Below, piece by piece: positions 1 through 9,400 of a stretch of DNA of 64,000 nt. Origin of the DNA: Piezodorus guildinii (taxonomy: Eukaryota; Arthropoda; Insecta; Hemiptera; Pentatomidae); NCBI GenBank assembly GCA_023052935.1, contig CM041292.1, positions 197,462,299 to 197,526,298 of the forward strand, in the 5' to 3' direction. Each line of letters starts with the position of its first letter. Position 1 is the first letter of the stretch. Under the pieces are notes generated by a model, which was given only the letters and a program-made list of their open reading frames with translations, made no database searches and was not told where the DNA came from. The translations under genes were made by a program, and so were the position numbers.

Positions 1-60
1 TAGGAAATTAAAGTCTAATTAAGGAAATCGCCGTGAGAATTCTGAATATAATTTGAAATA

Positions 61-610
61 TTTTTTTTTTATTTATTAATTTATTGAAATTTACAACTGT
101 ATTAGTAAATACATCAAGTAAATTGGCTCATAATATAAGATAATATACATGAAAAGACATGAAGAAAATATGCTCATTGGCAGCACTCCACTACGTAATC
201 TACACTAGAAGGTCTCGAGGCATCTTCTTTTCAGACGCCTCGGAGGATTGCCAGGAATGGAAGAGGAAGCAAGGATTGAAACCAGTGGGTTAATGTAGGA
301 GTGGAGTTTTTCATAGAAGGAATGATACCTCGTACGGGCCAAATCAGCAACAAATGGGACATTAAGGTCTTTATGGATAAGTTTGTTGGTGACAAAGTAA
401 GGAGCATTGAGGATTTTTCGAACGATTTTGGATTGTAGGGATTGAATATGGGAAGAATTTGATGGTTTAGTCGAGTCCCAAAGCTCAACCCCGTACGTCC
501 AGATAGGCCTTATGATGGTAATATAGATGAGCCTTTTGTAGTTAAGTGGAAGGTTAGACCGTCTATCCAGTAAGTGTTGAAGTAAGCGAAAGCGTTGGGC
601 AGTTGGAAAT
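61..610 (-). mobile_element. Jockey-B LINE 3' fragment, decayed
   Basis: Minus-strand 3' end of a jockey-like LINE. The T-run at 61-70 is its poly(A) tail. The coding part (about 230-560) resembles the RT C-terminus of the intact jockey at 27615-30293, ending in the PPRR-like basic motif and upstream an IYITIIRPIW-like stretch. Reading frames are broken, so it is a dead 5'-truncated copy. The same family recurs at 14590, 33345, 46650, 60050 and 62711. Confidence 0.75.
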
Positions 611-626
611 AAATTTTAAAATTTTA

Positions 627-687
627 AAAGTCAGTCTTTTTCGAAAAATATTTTAGTTTTTCCGACGTTTCAGCTCAAGCTTGTGAG
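627..687 (-). repeat. Truncated Penelope-like terminal repeat
   Basis: Nearly identical to the left arm of the foldback at 1446-1698. It includes GACGTTTC (reverse complement of the hammerhead 3' core GAAACGTC) but is cut off inside stem II before the CTGATGA core, where RTE-like LINE sequence starts. Confidence 0.6.
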
Positions 688-689
688 CT

Positions 690-1245
690 TCGCCTGTACA
701 GACTCGTCCAATGTTCGCCGGTCAAGCCCAAGCCCCCGAGATCAGCCTTAAATCAATCCACGCATCGACGCTTCGGCCTACCTTTCGGACGCCTACTGGT
801 CGGTTCAGCGAATACCAACTTTCTCGGAATCCGTTCCTCACCGAGCCCAACAACTTTACGCTCCCATTTGAGTCTCCGCGATGCTATCAACTCAATTATA
901 TTCACAGGGTACAAACTCCGCAATTCCGCGTTGTGCAACCTTCTAAACTCCCCAGTGGCCTCATCTCTCTTCGGACCAAATATTTTACGCAGTACCTTAT
1001 TTTTGAAAACCTTAAGCCGTTGTTTATTCAAAGTAAGCGGTCCGTAAAGGACCGTCGGAAGAATAGTAGTTTTATAAATTCTAACCTTTAAGGTTTTTGA
1101 CAGAAGCCGCAACCTAAGTAATTTAGCAACTGAATAATAACACGTATTTCTCGCCTTTAACCGAGATTATATTTCCTCCTGGCTTTCATTTTTTCTCGTT
1201 ATCATTGAACCTAAATACTTAAATCTCTCAACGTGTTCAAAAGGA
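690..1245 (-). mobile_element. RTE-like LINE, RT C-terminal fragment
   Basis: Reading the minus strand from 1112 to 753 gives a C-terminal RT segment with KNKVLRKIFGPKRDEATGEF, NIIELIASRRLKW and GRPKRR. It belongs to the same family as the longer copy at 45358-46552. A short deletion removes the CETW residues after VLYG, and frames break beyond about 753. It is a dead fragment. The clade name RTE is from recognition of the RT tail and has not been tested by phylogeny. Confidence 0.75.
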
Positions 1246-1625
1246 TGTCCTAGATGTATAATATACCATTTGAAAAATTAGTATTATTTGTTTTTTAAAT
1301 ATATATAGTATAAAATCTTAACCAAAAAGTAATGGAGAGTGACGAAGGGGTTTAAAAACGAATAAACATTAGTGGTTATTGTAGAGAATTTTCATTGATA
1401 TATTATTTAATCTAAACTGAGGATGTATAGTTGACTGTAGGAACTATTATAGGTGGAATAATCAGGAGTCAGTCTTTTTCGAAAAATATTTTAATTTTTC
1501 CGACGTTTCAGCTCAAGCTTGTGAGTCATCATCAGGGCATTACTGAGCCATGTCCAGCATAAACTGTTTATGCTATACTAGTTTATGCTTGAACATGGCT
1601 CAGTAATGCCCTGATGATGGCTCAC
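977..1625. repeat. Copy 1 of a near-identical ~650-bp duplication
   Basis: This block (RTE LINE 5' part, an anonymous 200-bp spacer and most of the PLE foldback) is repeated in direct orientation at 20410-21056 with only scattered single-base differences. The identity crosses several element boundaries, so it is duplicated as a unit. Confidence 0.85.
1499..1538 (-). ncRNA. Hammerhead-ribozyme-like motif
   Basis: Minus strand: GCC, CTGATGA, a stem II with one weak pair, then GAAACGTC followed by GG. This fits the CUGANGA / GAAA / UH core. Stem III is reduced to the self-complementary ACGT, so a functional fold would need a dimer. Confidence 0.5.
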
Positions 1626-1647
1626 AAGCTTGAGCCGAAACGTTGGC
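1609..1647 (+). ncRNA. Hammerhead-ribozyme-like motif
   Basis: GCC + CTGATGA (1612-1618), stem II GCTC/GAGC, GAAACGTT (1637-1644), then GGC. Stem I is GCC/GGC. The residue at the cleavage position is U rather than the preferred C. Confidence 0.5.
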
Positions 1648-1700
1648 AAAATTAAAATATTTAGAAAAACACTGACTCCTGATTATTCCACCTATAATTA

Positions 1701-2444
1701 ATGGGTTCTGTCACATGAAATGTCGGTTTTCAAGGTAAATGATTTTTTATTAAAAATACGATATGAAAACAACATAATTTTATTCAAAGTATTTACCTTC
1801 TTTTTCTACACATTTTTCCCAACGTGACACCAACTTTTTTATTCCCGAACTGAAAAACTCTGAGCTTTAATTTTGAAGTGAAACAATATCTGAAAACCCA
1901 CTTTTCACTTACCCATGTATCGAGTTTTTTCATTTTCCCAATACACTTTAAATGTCTGGAAACGGTAGATGCACTTGCATTTAGTTGTGCTGAGAGTCCT
2001 TTAATTCTTTCGTAGGGGTTTCCTTCTACTGTATGTTTGAGGACATCGTTGTCTATTACGGACGGAAGTCTTCCTCGGGGCAAGTTTTCCATGTCGGTAT
2101 CCCAGCTGAAAACTTAGCAAACCAACGGCAAATGGTCCGTTCACTAACACTCCCTTCCCCAAACGCCTTGCTAATATTTCTAGTGGCCTCAGCTGCTGAA
2201 TTGCCGAGTTTAAACTCTTACGAAAATATTACTCGAAAATCGCGTGTTTCCATGTTCATATTTGGAGGTATAATAAAAAGTGGGTAATTGATTGGGAAGC
2301 TAATGTTTATAATACAAAGGTAGAGGATTAGTAACTGTTTACTATAAATATGTAAACATTCGGAAAAAAAACAACACAGACCTGCAAAATCCTTAATGTA
2401 TTTCAGAAACTATAAAAACGGACATTTCATGTGAAACAACCCAA
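1701..2444 (-). mobile_element. Mariner transposon, internally deleted
   Basis: The ends are inverted repeats (ATGGGTTCTGTCACATGAAA at 1701; complement ending CCAA at 2444) flanked by TA on both sides, the mariner target. The minus strand encodes a broken transposase: an N-terminal helix-turn-helix piece (FGEGSVSERT and WFAKF, about 2230-2090), then in another frame GRLPSVIDNDVLKHTVEGNP and SASTVSRHLKCIGKMKKLDTWV (2092-1890), then C-terminal scraps (VGVTLGKMC). The DDD catalytic centre is missing. At about 0.74 kb it is roughly half normal mariner length, so it can only move in trans. Confidence 0.85.
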
Positions 2445-3180
2445 TATTTAATCTAAAATATCTGGTACGTACAAAATTATCCTCAATTTCAATTCATGAC
2501 ACGACATACTCACGGATCCTGAAATAGTGACAAGAATGGGGATATAGAGGATGAGCAGAGAAGGGAATATACAGAAGAGAGTGATGGTGAAGAGATTAAG
2601 AGGAGCAACGCATGATAAGGCTTTGAAAAGGCTACACCATCTTCTTATTCCCTCCCTTGAACATCTCTCCAAGTATATCTCACTTACTTAGGAGATTGAC
2701 TCTAGAAAAACCTTTGATAATGCCAATTTTCAATATTCGCACAAAGTTTTTTTTTTTTTTTTTTAAATAATTATATTATGGTTTTATTATTTATTATACT
2801 ACTAATGAGTACACAGATTTATGATACACTGTTTATGGCAGAAAGCATAAGAAAACAAGGAACTTACAAGCAGGAATATTACATACTTACATTCATGTAT
2901 AACCACATTTAAAAACATTAAGTAGGTTATATGTATATATAAAACCATCCATAAGTGTTTTGCTCGAACATGAAAATTGACTTGGAAGACTCAAAGCGTT
3001 GATGACTCCTTCAACTGTTGATGATGACCAAATTAAAACATACCTGAAGGATGGGAACATGTAATAAATGTTTGCTTATATATCTGTGGCGGTTGTTCAT
3101 AAGTGGTTAAGTCAAAATCTTTCATTTTACAGGTGAGCTACCTAAACTATATGTAATACCCAAAATAGAGTTATAACATA
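2445..3180. other. No gene recognised
   Basis: A minus ORF at 2448-2672 has no recognisable motif. A T-run at 2747-2764 could be the tail of an unidentified retroelement. The rest is AT-rich with nothing I can assign. Confidence 0.5.
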
Positions 3181-3184
3181 AATA

Positions 3185-3812
3185 AATTCTTTATTATTCT
3201 AGGACATGTCCCTTTAGAATAAAAATACAAAATGTACAAAAAAATGGCTTTAGAGTCTTAGAGTAAATTAATTAAATATAAACAAGTTATTAATTAATAG
3301 TATAAAATAGACATATTTATTGAGATTAAAACAAGAAAATAAATAAATAAAAAGCTTATTTAGAATTCTATTGAGCCTGGATGTTCAATAAGTGATTAAA
3401 TATGAAATGACTATATGAGATATGTTAAAGCCTATTAAATTTTACATTGATATAGAAATAGAAAAAAAAATTGTATTCTGGGACTTTGTATGTAGAAAGA
3501 GATTTGGAGTGACGGATGGAAGAAGGGATATAATTCCATGGATTGAGGATCGAATGAGAAAGGATCTGTGGGCCTACTGTAAAATCCGAAGGCTGGAGCG
3601 CGTACAACGGGGATGGACAGAGGATTTGAACTGTAGAGGTCTAAACTGTATGATGGACGGCGGGATTGGATAATTTGGTAAAGGCATAACGCAAGGAAAT
3701 ACTTGCGACGAAAGGAAGGGTTAAGCCACTTACATGGGCATACAATTGGGATAGAGAGGTGTATCTATGGACGCGGAAGAAGAATCAAACAAAGCAATTA
3801 ATTAAACGTTTT
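3185..3812 (-). mobile_element. CR1-like LINE 3' fragment
   Basis: The minus strand carries the 3' terminus (TCCTAGAATAA) at about 3200 and, further up, a decayed RT C-terminus matching the copy at 50445-51195 (LQPSDF, ILSHSILNPWNYIPSSIRHS). The frame is interrupted and the sequence is a relic. Confidence 0.65.
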
Positions 3813-3815
3813 ATT

Positions 3816-4015
3816 ACTTTCATTACTATATATAGTAAGGGAAAGTATTGATCGTGAAAATTTTCGAATTCCAGTTTTCATCGGAAATACACGTTTTGGG
3901 GTCCCCTGAGTCCAAATAACCAAGTCCCGCAATAAGATCTGTGTGTGTGTGGTAACAAAAAGTCCTATGAACTGAAATTTTTATTAAGACAAATATACGC
4001 CTGAGTGTATACCTT
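3816..4015 (-). mobile_element. Helentron-like repeat, hairpin end only
   Basis: Contains the terminal palindrome built on TTACTATATATAGTAA plus the neighbouring GGGTCCCCTGAGTCCAAATA block and a short GT run. The other end (TCTGGTGC) is absent. Confidence 0.7.
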
Positions 4016-4025
4016 TTTTATCTAA

Positions 4026-4150
4026 ATGACGCAAGGAAATACTTGCGACGATTGGAAGGGTTAAGCCACTTCAACTCGCCATAAAATTGGGATACAGAGG
4101 TGTACCTAGGGACCCCAAAGATGAAGCTAACAAAGGAATTGATTAAGCGT
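4026..4150 (-). repeat. Repeated CR1-like segment
   Basis: Repeats 3686-3808 (GCAAGGAAATACTTGCGACG and the following 100 bp) in direct orientation. The Helentron-like fragment lies between the two copies. Confidence 0.65.
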
Positions 4151-4645
4151 TTTGTTTTTCATACAGCTTCTTTTCACCTAAAATTTCTTTCACCAAGAAA
4201 TGTCTTTAACCAATTTAACACGACGTAAAGACGGTCTGAGGGAAGCGATACGTGGAGTTAATCTCATTTTTGATATAACTCCAGTTATCCAGTTTTCCAG
4301 ATATGATTGAATAAAATGTTTACAAGAATCTAAAGTTTTTATAAAAATCTACAGTAAAAGCTCTACTATACTTATTTGACAATTCAATAGAATCTCCCAA
4401 TTAGCCATGACTAGCCGTCAAAAACTAGCTTATTGCATTTATACAATTATTACCAAATGAAGTCAGTGATTTTTTTTTTGGTTTATTTTTTTTTTTCCGA
4501 TTGTCCGAAATAGATATAGAGAGGATATGCGGGTTTGAGTAGGAAGGGAGTTCGTAATGAAAATAAGTATATCTATATCGTCCTAGATGTTCAACTAATG
4601 AGATATTTAGGGGGAAATATTTGGGTTGTACTCTCCTCAAACACG

Positions 4646-4748
4646 GAGTCCGAATCCTTCCACAAATCGGATTGGAAAGGTTCTACTTCAACCCTAAATA
4701 CTCCCCCTGTCACTTCCAGCTCAGTTGTTAACACCCTCACCCCTGCTA
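4646..4748 (-). other. Possible host coding exon (SEA-like?)
   Basis: This minus-strand stretch is less AT-rich than its surroundings. It reads VLTTELEVTGGVFRVEVEPF then QSDLWKDSDSVFEE. A pyrimidine-rich tract ending in TTAG precedes it at about 4749, and a possible donor (GTACAA) follows. The F-R-V...DLWKDSDS-F pattern vaguely recalls SEA-domain exons. No neighbouring exon was found, so this is a guess from one short frame. Confidence 0.22.
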
Positions 4749-5201
4749 AGGCGGCGTACGGAAAAGTACGGTTGTCAGGTGAGAGGTGACAAGAAGGAAC
4801 CTGTCGAAACTCGCTCACTGTGGAATGCGGGAACGATTGCTTTGTCGGTTAAGCATCTGCAAAGATGCAATTGACATCTAAAGCTGGAGTCTGTTCAGGG
4901 ATAAAAACCCTACGCATTACTATAGACCATACTTTGTTCGGAAAAACATTAAAGAACCTTAATTTCCTTCCGTTCTATAAATAAAATCATTATACTGAAA
5001 TGTTAAGCAAAATAATTCTACAACAAAATTCCTTTTAGGTGAATTTCTATCCTAAATAAATAAATAATTGTTTTTAGGTTAACTTAAAAAGCTAAAATAT
5101 CATTTGAATGTAGAATTAATGTGATATTGTTTAATTTAATATAGATATATTAGGGTTTTAATTTTAAAATATTTTGGCAAGCAAAACATTTATATACAAA
5201 A

Positions 5202-5290
5202 TCTGGTGCGCGCAACACACGACTTTCACTTCCTCCGTTGTTAAATTAAATTTATAACATCTAAGTTAAGAGTTAAAAAAGTTAAGTATT
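5202..5290 (+). mobile_element. Helentron-like repeat, TCTGG end
   Basis: Starts TCTGGTGCGCGCAACACACG followed by ACTTTCACTTCCTCCG, the conserved TCTGG end of the family. It degrades after about 90 bp. Confidence 0.6.
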
Positions 5291-5612
5291 AGGGGAACGG
5301 AAAGTAGTGTCGTTTCTGTGCATGTAAATATTTGATTGTCATTTGTCAGCTCATTGTTTGGTTCAGAATATATAAGATACTGTGCCAAAGATATTGTGAG
5401 GTTATAGTTAATTCTTTACTTATAGAAAATTAAATTACAATTTTATATTGTCGTAATTTTGGGTGAAATAGCCAGCCAAATACCTGAAGAGCTGCAATCT
5501 GGCATTGCATGATCTTTGAATTTTGCAAGGAAAGAAACACAACTGGAAGGAATTAGTCCGGGTGGCGGTCATTAAATGAAACAACTAAATAGTTTCAACT
5601 ATTTTATTGTTT

Positions 5613-5650
5613 GCCAACGTTTCGACCCCTTTGTGGGTCATCATCAGGGC
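5613..5650 (-). ncRNA. Hammerhead-ribozyme-like motif
   Basis: Minus strand: GCC, CTGATGA, T, perfect stem II GACCC/GGGTC with a 6-nt loop, GAAACGTT, GGC. It has the full CUGANGA and GAAA core and stem I GCC/GGC. Confidence 0.62.
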
Positions 5651-5701
5651 GCATGGTGGGAGAATGGAACTAGCAACTACTAGTTCCATTCTCCACCATG
5701 C

Positions 5702-5741
5702 GCCCTGATGATGACCCACAAAGGGGGGTCGAAACGTTGGC
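5702..5741 (+). ncRNA. Hammerhead-ribozyme-like motif
   Basis: Mirror copy of the motif at 5613-5650: CTGATGA at 5705-5711 and GAAACGTT at 5731-5738, with two extra G in the stem II loop side. Confidence 0.6.
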
Positions 5742-5879
5742 AAACAATAAAATAGTTGAAACTATTTAGTGTTTCATTTAATGACCGCCACCCGGACTAA
5801 TTCCTTCAAGTAACTCTCACGGTCAACTAATTACATCCACAATGATAAATAGAACACAACATTCGTAAGCTAAAACAAT

Positions 5880-6260
5880 TGTGATGTTTATCAAATGCAT
5901 TGGGCAAGCTAAAAATGGTTATCCGAGTTCAAATCGAGTACTTTTGATCTTCCCGACTCATATATATCTGGAAGACCATCAGCGTTAGACAACTATGTAT
6001 TTAGAGAGGTGTCAAACAGACTTAACCAAGCTTGGTCGACCGTCCAAGAACATTTGAAATCCTGGACATACTGTTAATGCATTCCTCTACAGCAAAAGTG
6101 GCCAGAGATTTTCAACCGAAAAGGCGTCGTTCTCCGACACGGCAATACAAAATCGCTCTGTTTAAGGCGAACCCTAGAAAAAATTAATGAATTGGAGTGG
6201 AGATGCTGGCTCATCCAATATGTTTCACCAATATTAGGTTTTGATAGAAACATGAATTTC
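5880..6260 (+). pseudogene. Decayed mariner transposase (second lineage)
   Basis: Plus-strand frames give SGRPSALDNYVFREV and NRLNQAWSTVQEHLKSW (the second helix-turn-helix region). After a jump they give WPEIFNRKGVVLRHGN and TLEKINELEW, corresponding to the region around the second catalytic Asp (HDNARPH in the family). Here that Asp reads Gly. The region between, including the first Asp, is missing. It belongs to a different mariner subfamily from 1701-2444. No terminal repeats could be seen. Confidence 0.55.
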
Positions 6261-7607
6261 ATTAAATAACATATCATTATAATTATCTGCTAGAATCAGT
6301 TAGTTTTGTCCGCTTTTCTCTCTCTCTCGAATCCTTTAAGAACGTATTGTATAAGATAACATTTTCATTTCCTATAAGATGCATTGTTCTGAGGTCCTTT
6401 CTTACATAGAAATATTATTTTTATTCTACGAATCTGCTAGTTACAATAGATTTACAATACTTGTATAATACATTTTTTTAAATATTTATAAGAATAATAA
6501 TATAAATTTTTTTTTTTTTTCAAAATATTGAATGAGCTTAAAGCTTCAAGCCGCACTCTTCTAGTCTCCGCCTAAAAATTTAGTGCTGTTCAAGGCATTT
6601 TTAAATTTAAGAATCCCTAAAGCCAAGGAGTGATCGGGGTTGTCCAATATTTCTAAAAGCAAAGCGCAAATGATGATCTTCAAATCTGAGAGCCATATAG
6701 TCTTTCAATTATTTTTATGCTTATTATCTTTTCATTGATGATAGATCGAAAATCAAATTAGTTCAATAGTGGAACCCCCGAACTTTCATGTCATTTAAAA
6801 ATATTTTTAGGAAATAAACATACAATTCGTCGATGGAACAAAGAATAAAAGCAATTCTAAAGTTACGAGAGAAAGGAGAGCATTGTATCTTAATTTAGAT
6901 GAAGAGTAGCCGTTCCTGTTCGTCAAACATTTTTTTCATTTTCGTTAATTGCACGTTTAATTAATTCTCTCCCCAAGCTCTAACAAGATGCCAGATGAGG
7001 CCAATGTATTCCCACTCCGAGGTCTACATAAAAACCTGTAAATTATATTTCTTCCCTCTCCAGTAAATTACACTGTTTTCTCTGATGATTATTTTTTGAA
7101 GTTTTGAGAGATCTTTGCCCGGAGGAAATTAGATATTTTTTACTGCATTGCAGTGTTCTTCATTTTTAAGAGACCATCATCCTTGCCCAGGCAAGATTAG
7201 TTGTTTTTTTTTTTTTCTTTTTTTGTTATTTAGGTTATATACTATAGACTGAGATGGGCAAGGATTATAATATACTCGGTTACGTCCTTTTTAGTTTATT
7301 TATTTTCTGCGAATTTATAATGGTAAATTTATCTTGTTAGTCCTTCTCCGATTAATAGAGCTTGATGAACTCTGAGTTATGTCAGGAATTAACAAAAGGT
7401 TCCAATAATACAAGTCTAATTTATTTCTCACAATATTACCAGTAGCAGTACCATTACAAACACAGTTGGCATAAAATATGCATACACCAAAATTATTCAG
7501 TAAAAATCGTTTAGTTAACGTATTAGGTTAAATTTGTGGTACTTAAAGAAGATATCGTTTTTAGATAATTTTTCATTATATTTATTTTTATTGAGATATA
7601 TTACAAT
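6261..7607. other. No gene recognised
   Basis: AT-rich sequence with short homopolymer runs (6510-6520, 7203-7215). No ORF with a recognisable motif and no terminal repeats were found. Confidence 0.5.
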
Positions 7608-8251
7608 TTAAATATATGATTAGTAGCAGAAACGGTTTCTATCTGTATTTATAATTCAAGTATTTAGGATTTGGGGAGCTGCCAATGGGTAGTATCCCCA
7701 CATGTGAATCCATGCCATTTTTATCTTGTATCCCATTTACTAGATGTATATTATTATACAGTTGTAAATAGCAATAAATATATCTAAAAAAAAAAAAAAG
7801 TATTTAGGTTCAATGACAAAAAAAAAAAATGAAATCCAGGAAGAAATAAAGTCTCGGTTAAAGGTTAGAAATGCGTGTTATTATTCAGTTGCTAAATTAA
7901 ATAACTCGCGGTTCCTATATAAAAACTTAAAGGTTAGAATTTATAAAACTATTATTCTTCCGACGGTTCTTTACGGATGTGAAACGTGGCCGCTTACTTT
8001 GAAGCATGAACGACGGCTTAAGGTTTTCGAAAATAAGGTAATGCGTAAGATATTTGGTCCGAAGAGAGATGAGGCCACTGGGGACTTTAGAAGGTTGCAC
8101 AACACGGAATTGCGGAGTTTTTATCCAGGGAATATAATTGAGTTGATAGCATCGCGGAGACTCAAATGGGCGAGTAAATTTGTTTGGCTCGGTGAAGAAC
8201 GGATTCCGAGAAAGTTGGTACTCGATGAACCGACTAGTAGGCGTCCAACAG
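7608..8251 (+). mobile_element. RTE-like LINE fragment with nested insertion
   Basis: Plus-strand RT C-terminal region. After the nested insert (7669-7797), the frame from 7813 encodes NEIQEEIKSRLKVRNACYYS, NLKVRIYKTIILPTVLYGCE, IFGPKRDEATGDF and ELIASRRLKWASKF. The LINE match ends at RRPTV near 8251, where unrelated sequence takes over but the frame happens to stay open to 8373. It lacks the catalytic RT domain. Confidence 0.8.
7669..7797 (+). mobile_element. Nested jockey-B 3' end with target duplication
   Basis: A 129-bp 3' UTR piece (GAGCTGCCAATGGGTAG, then a poly(A) run) is inserted in the RTE-like LINE. It is flanked by the 11-bp direct repeat AAGTATTTAGG (7658-7668 and 7798-7808), a textbook severely 5'-truncated retroposition. 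Confidence 0.85.
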
Positions 8252-9059
8252 TTCGGGATTACGGTCATATTAAATGCGAGATTGTAACAGTTTTGACATG
8301 GAGTTTTCTTGAGCGCACATTTCTTGCACCAAGCCTAAAGGCAGTTAAAATTATCAAAAAGTATAAAATTTAAAAAATTGTTTAAGAAGAGTTATCAACT
8401 TAAATTAAACTATAAGAGTTCGTTAAGAGGGAATATTGAAGTTTATAAAATATTTAATAAATAAACCCTTATTCTTGTTGATTCCTACAACATATAATGT
8501 TAATAAAAAATAAAATAAATTTATTTTTATCGACTTATTTTAAGAAAATAAGTGATTCGCCTGTGATGCACGTCGCCCCACGGAACAGTCAAGTGTGACC
8601 CACCGGTGGGTTTTTTCCGAAAACGAAAATCCGGTGCACAGACATTTCACGAAATTTGCATTGTGTATGGCGACTATGCCTCAAAGAAAGCGCCATCCAT
8701 TAGTGATTTTCTCGGAGCAAAACCAGAAATTTTGATTCGAAAGGCGTAAAGAGTCGTTCTGGGAGGACGAAATAGAAAAAAATGCCTGAAAGATGACAAC
8801 ATGCAATATATAAAAATGGGTCATAAATAATTGATTAAAAATATTTACATCATTTTCAAGTTTTACCGAAATCACCACTTAAAAAAGCAACGTACATATT
8901 TTACAACCTAATATTATGAGATATCATAAATAAATAAAATCTATTTGGATTTCAATCCATTTGGACTGGTTCGCAATCTTCGAATAGTCCGATGAGTCAC
9001 AATTAGACGTCAGTGGGCTAGCTCGCTCGAACAGAGAACGCGATGAAGTTAATTATGAA
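8252..9059. other. Unassigned; GC-richer patch 8560-8780
   Basis: 8560-8660 holds CCCACCGGTGGG and other palindromic GC-rich words unlike its surroundings, possibly the remains of a DNA transposon end. No coding sequence was recognised. Confidence 0.35.
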
Positions 9060-9177
9060 TAATAATAATAATATCATTAAAATATGATATTCTATTAAAC
9101 TTTATTTTGTTATGAGTGACGTTAATTGAGGGTGCAGTCAATTTAACACACAATTAAGCGTAAACTTAATTTATTGG

Positions 9178-9216
9178 TGCCGACGTTTCGGCCTAAATTA
9201 TAGGCCTTCTTCAGGG
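9178..9216 (-). ncRNA. Hammerhead-ribozyme-like motif
   Basis: Minus strand: CTGAAGA, A, perfect stem II GGCCTA/TAGGCC-like (GGCCTATAATTTAGGCC), GAAACGTC, GG. The residue before the cleavage site is C, as preferred. Stem I is only CC/GG before a mismatch. Confidence 0.6.
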
Positions 9217-9293
9217 AGGTTGTGTGAGCTGAAAGGCATCAGTCAACAAGTCAGTCATTGTTGTTGACTGACGCCTTTCAGCTCACACAACCT

Positions 9294-9330
9294 CCCTGAA
9301 GAAGGCCTATAATTTAGGCCGAAACGTCGG
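9294..9330 (+). ncRNA. Hammerhead-ribozyme-like motif
   Basis: Mirror copy: CTGAAGA at 9296-9302, stem II GGCC...GGCC, GAAACGTC at 9321-9328. Confidence 0.6.
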
Positions 9331-9400
9331 CACCAATAAATTAAGTTTACGCTTAATTGTGTGTTAAATTGACTGCACCCTCAACCAACTTCTCTCATAT

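Larger units (their letters stand above)
1446..1698. repeat. Penelope-like inverted terminal-repeat pair (foldback)
   Basis: Two arms of about 125 bp are inverted copies (outer ends ATTATAGGTGG / CCACCTATAAT) around a short centre near 1572. Each arm carries a hammerhead-like core pointing outward. This resembles pseudo-LTR pairs of PLEs, in which 5'-truncated copies end in an inverted terminal repeat. There is no coding sequence between the arms. Confidence 0.7.
5546..5807. repeat. Penelope-like inverted terminal-repeat pair (foldback)
   Basis: Near-perfect inverted arms of about 120 bp (outer GAAGGAATTAGTCCGGGTGG, inner GAACTAG...CTAGTTC) around a centre near 5677. Each arm contains a hammerhead-like core. 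High arm identity suggests a fairly recent insertion. It has no coding capacity. Confidence 0.75.
9060..9400. repeat. Penelope-like inverted terminal-repeat pair (foldback)
   Basis: Arms of about 130 bp are inverted between TTGAGGGTGCAG (9126) and CTGCACCCTCAA (9384). The left arm extends outward to about 9060, where it matches the outer part of the solo copy at 11818-11990. Both arms carry hammerhead-like cores. The centre is near 9255. Confidence 0.75.

Noticed and set aside
711..1091. 126-codon plus-strand ORF
   Set aside because: Antisense shadow of the RTE-like RT fragment read correctly on the minus strand.
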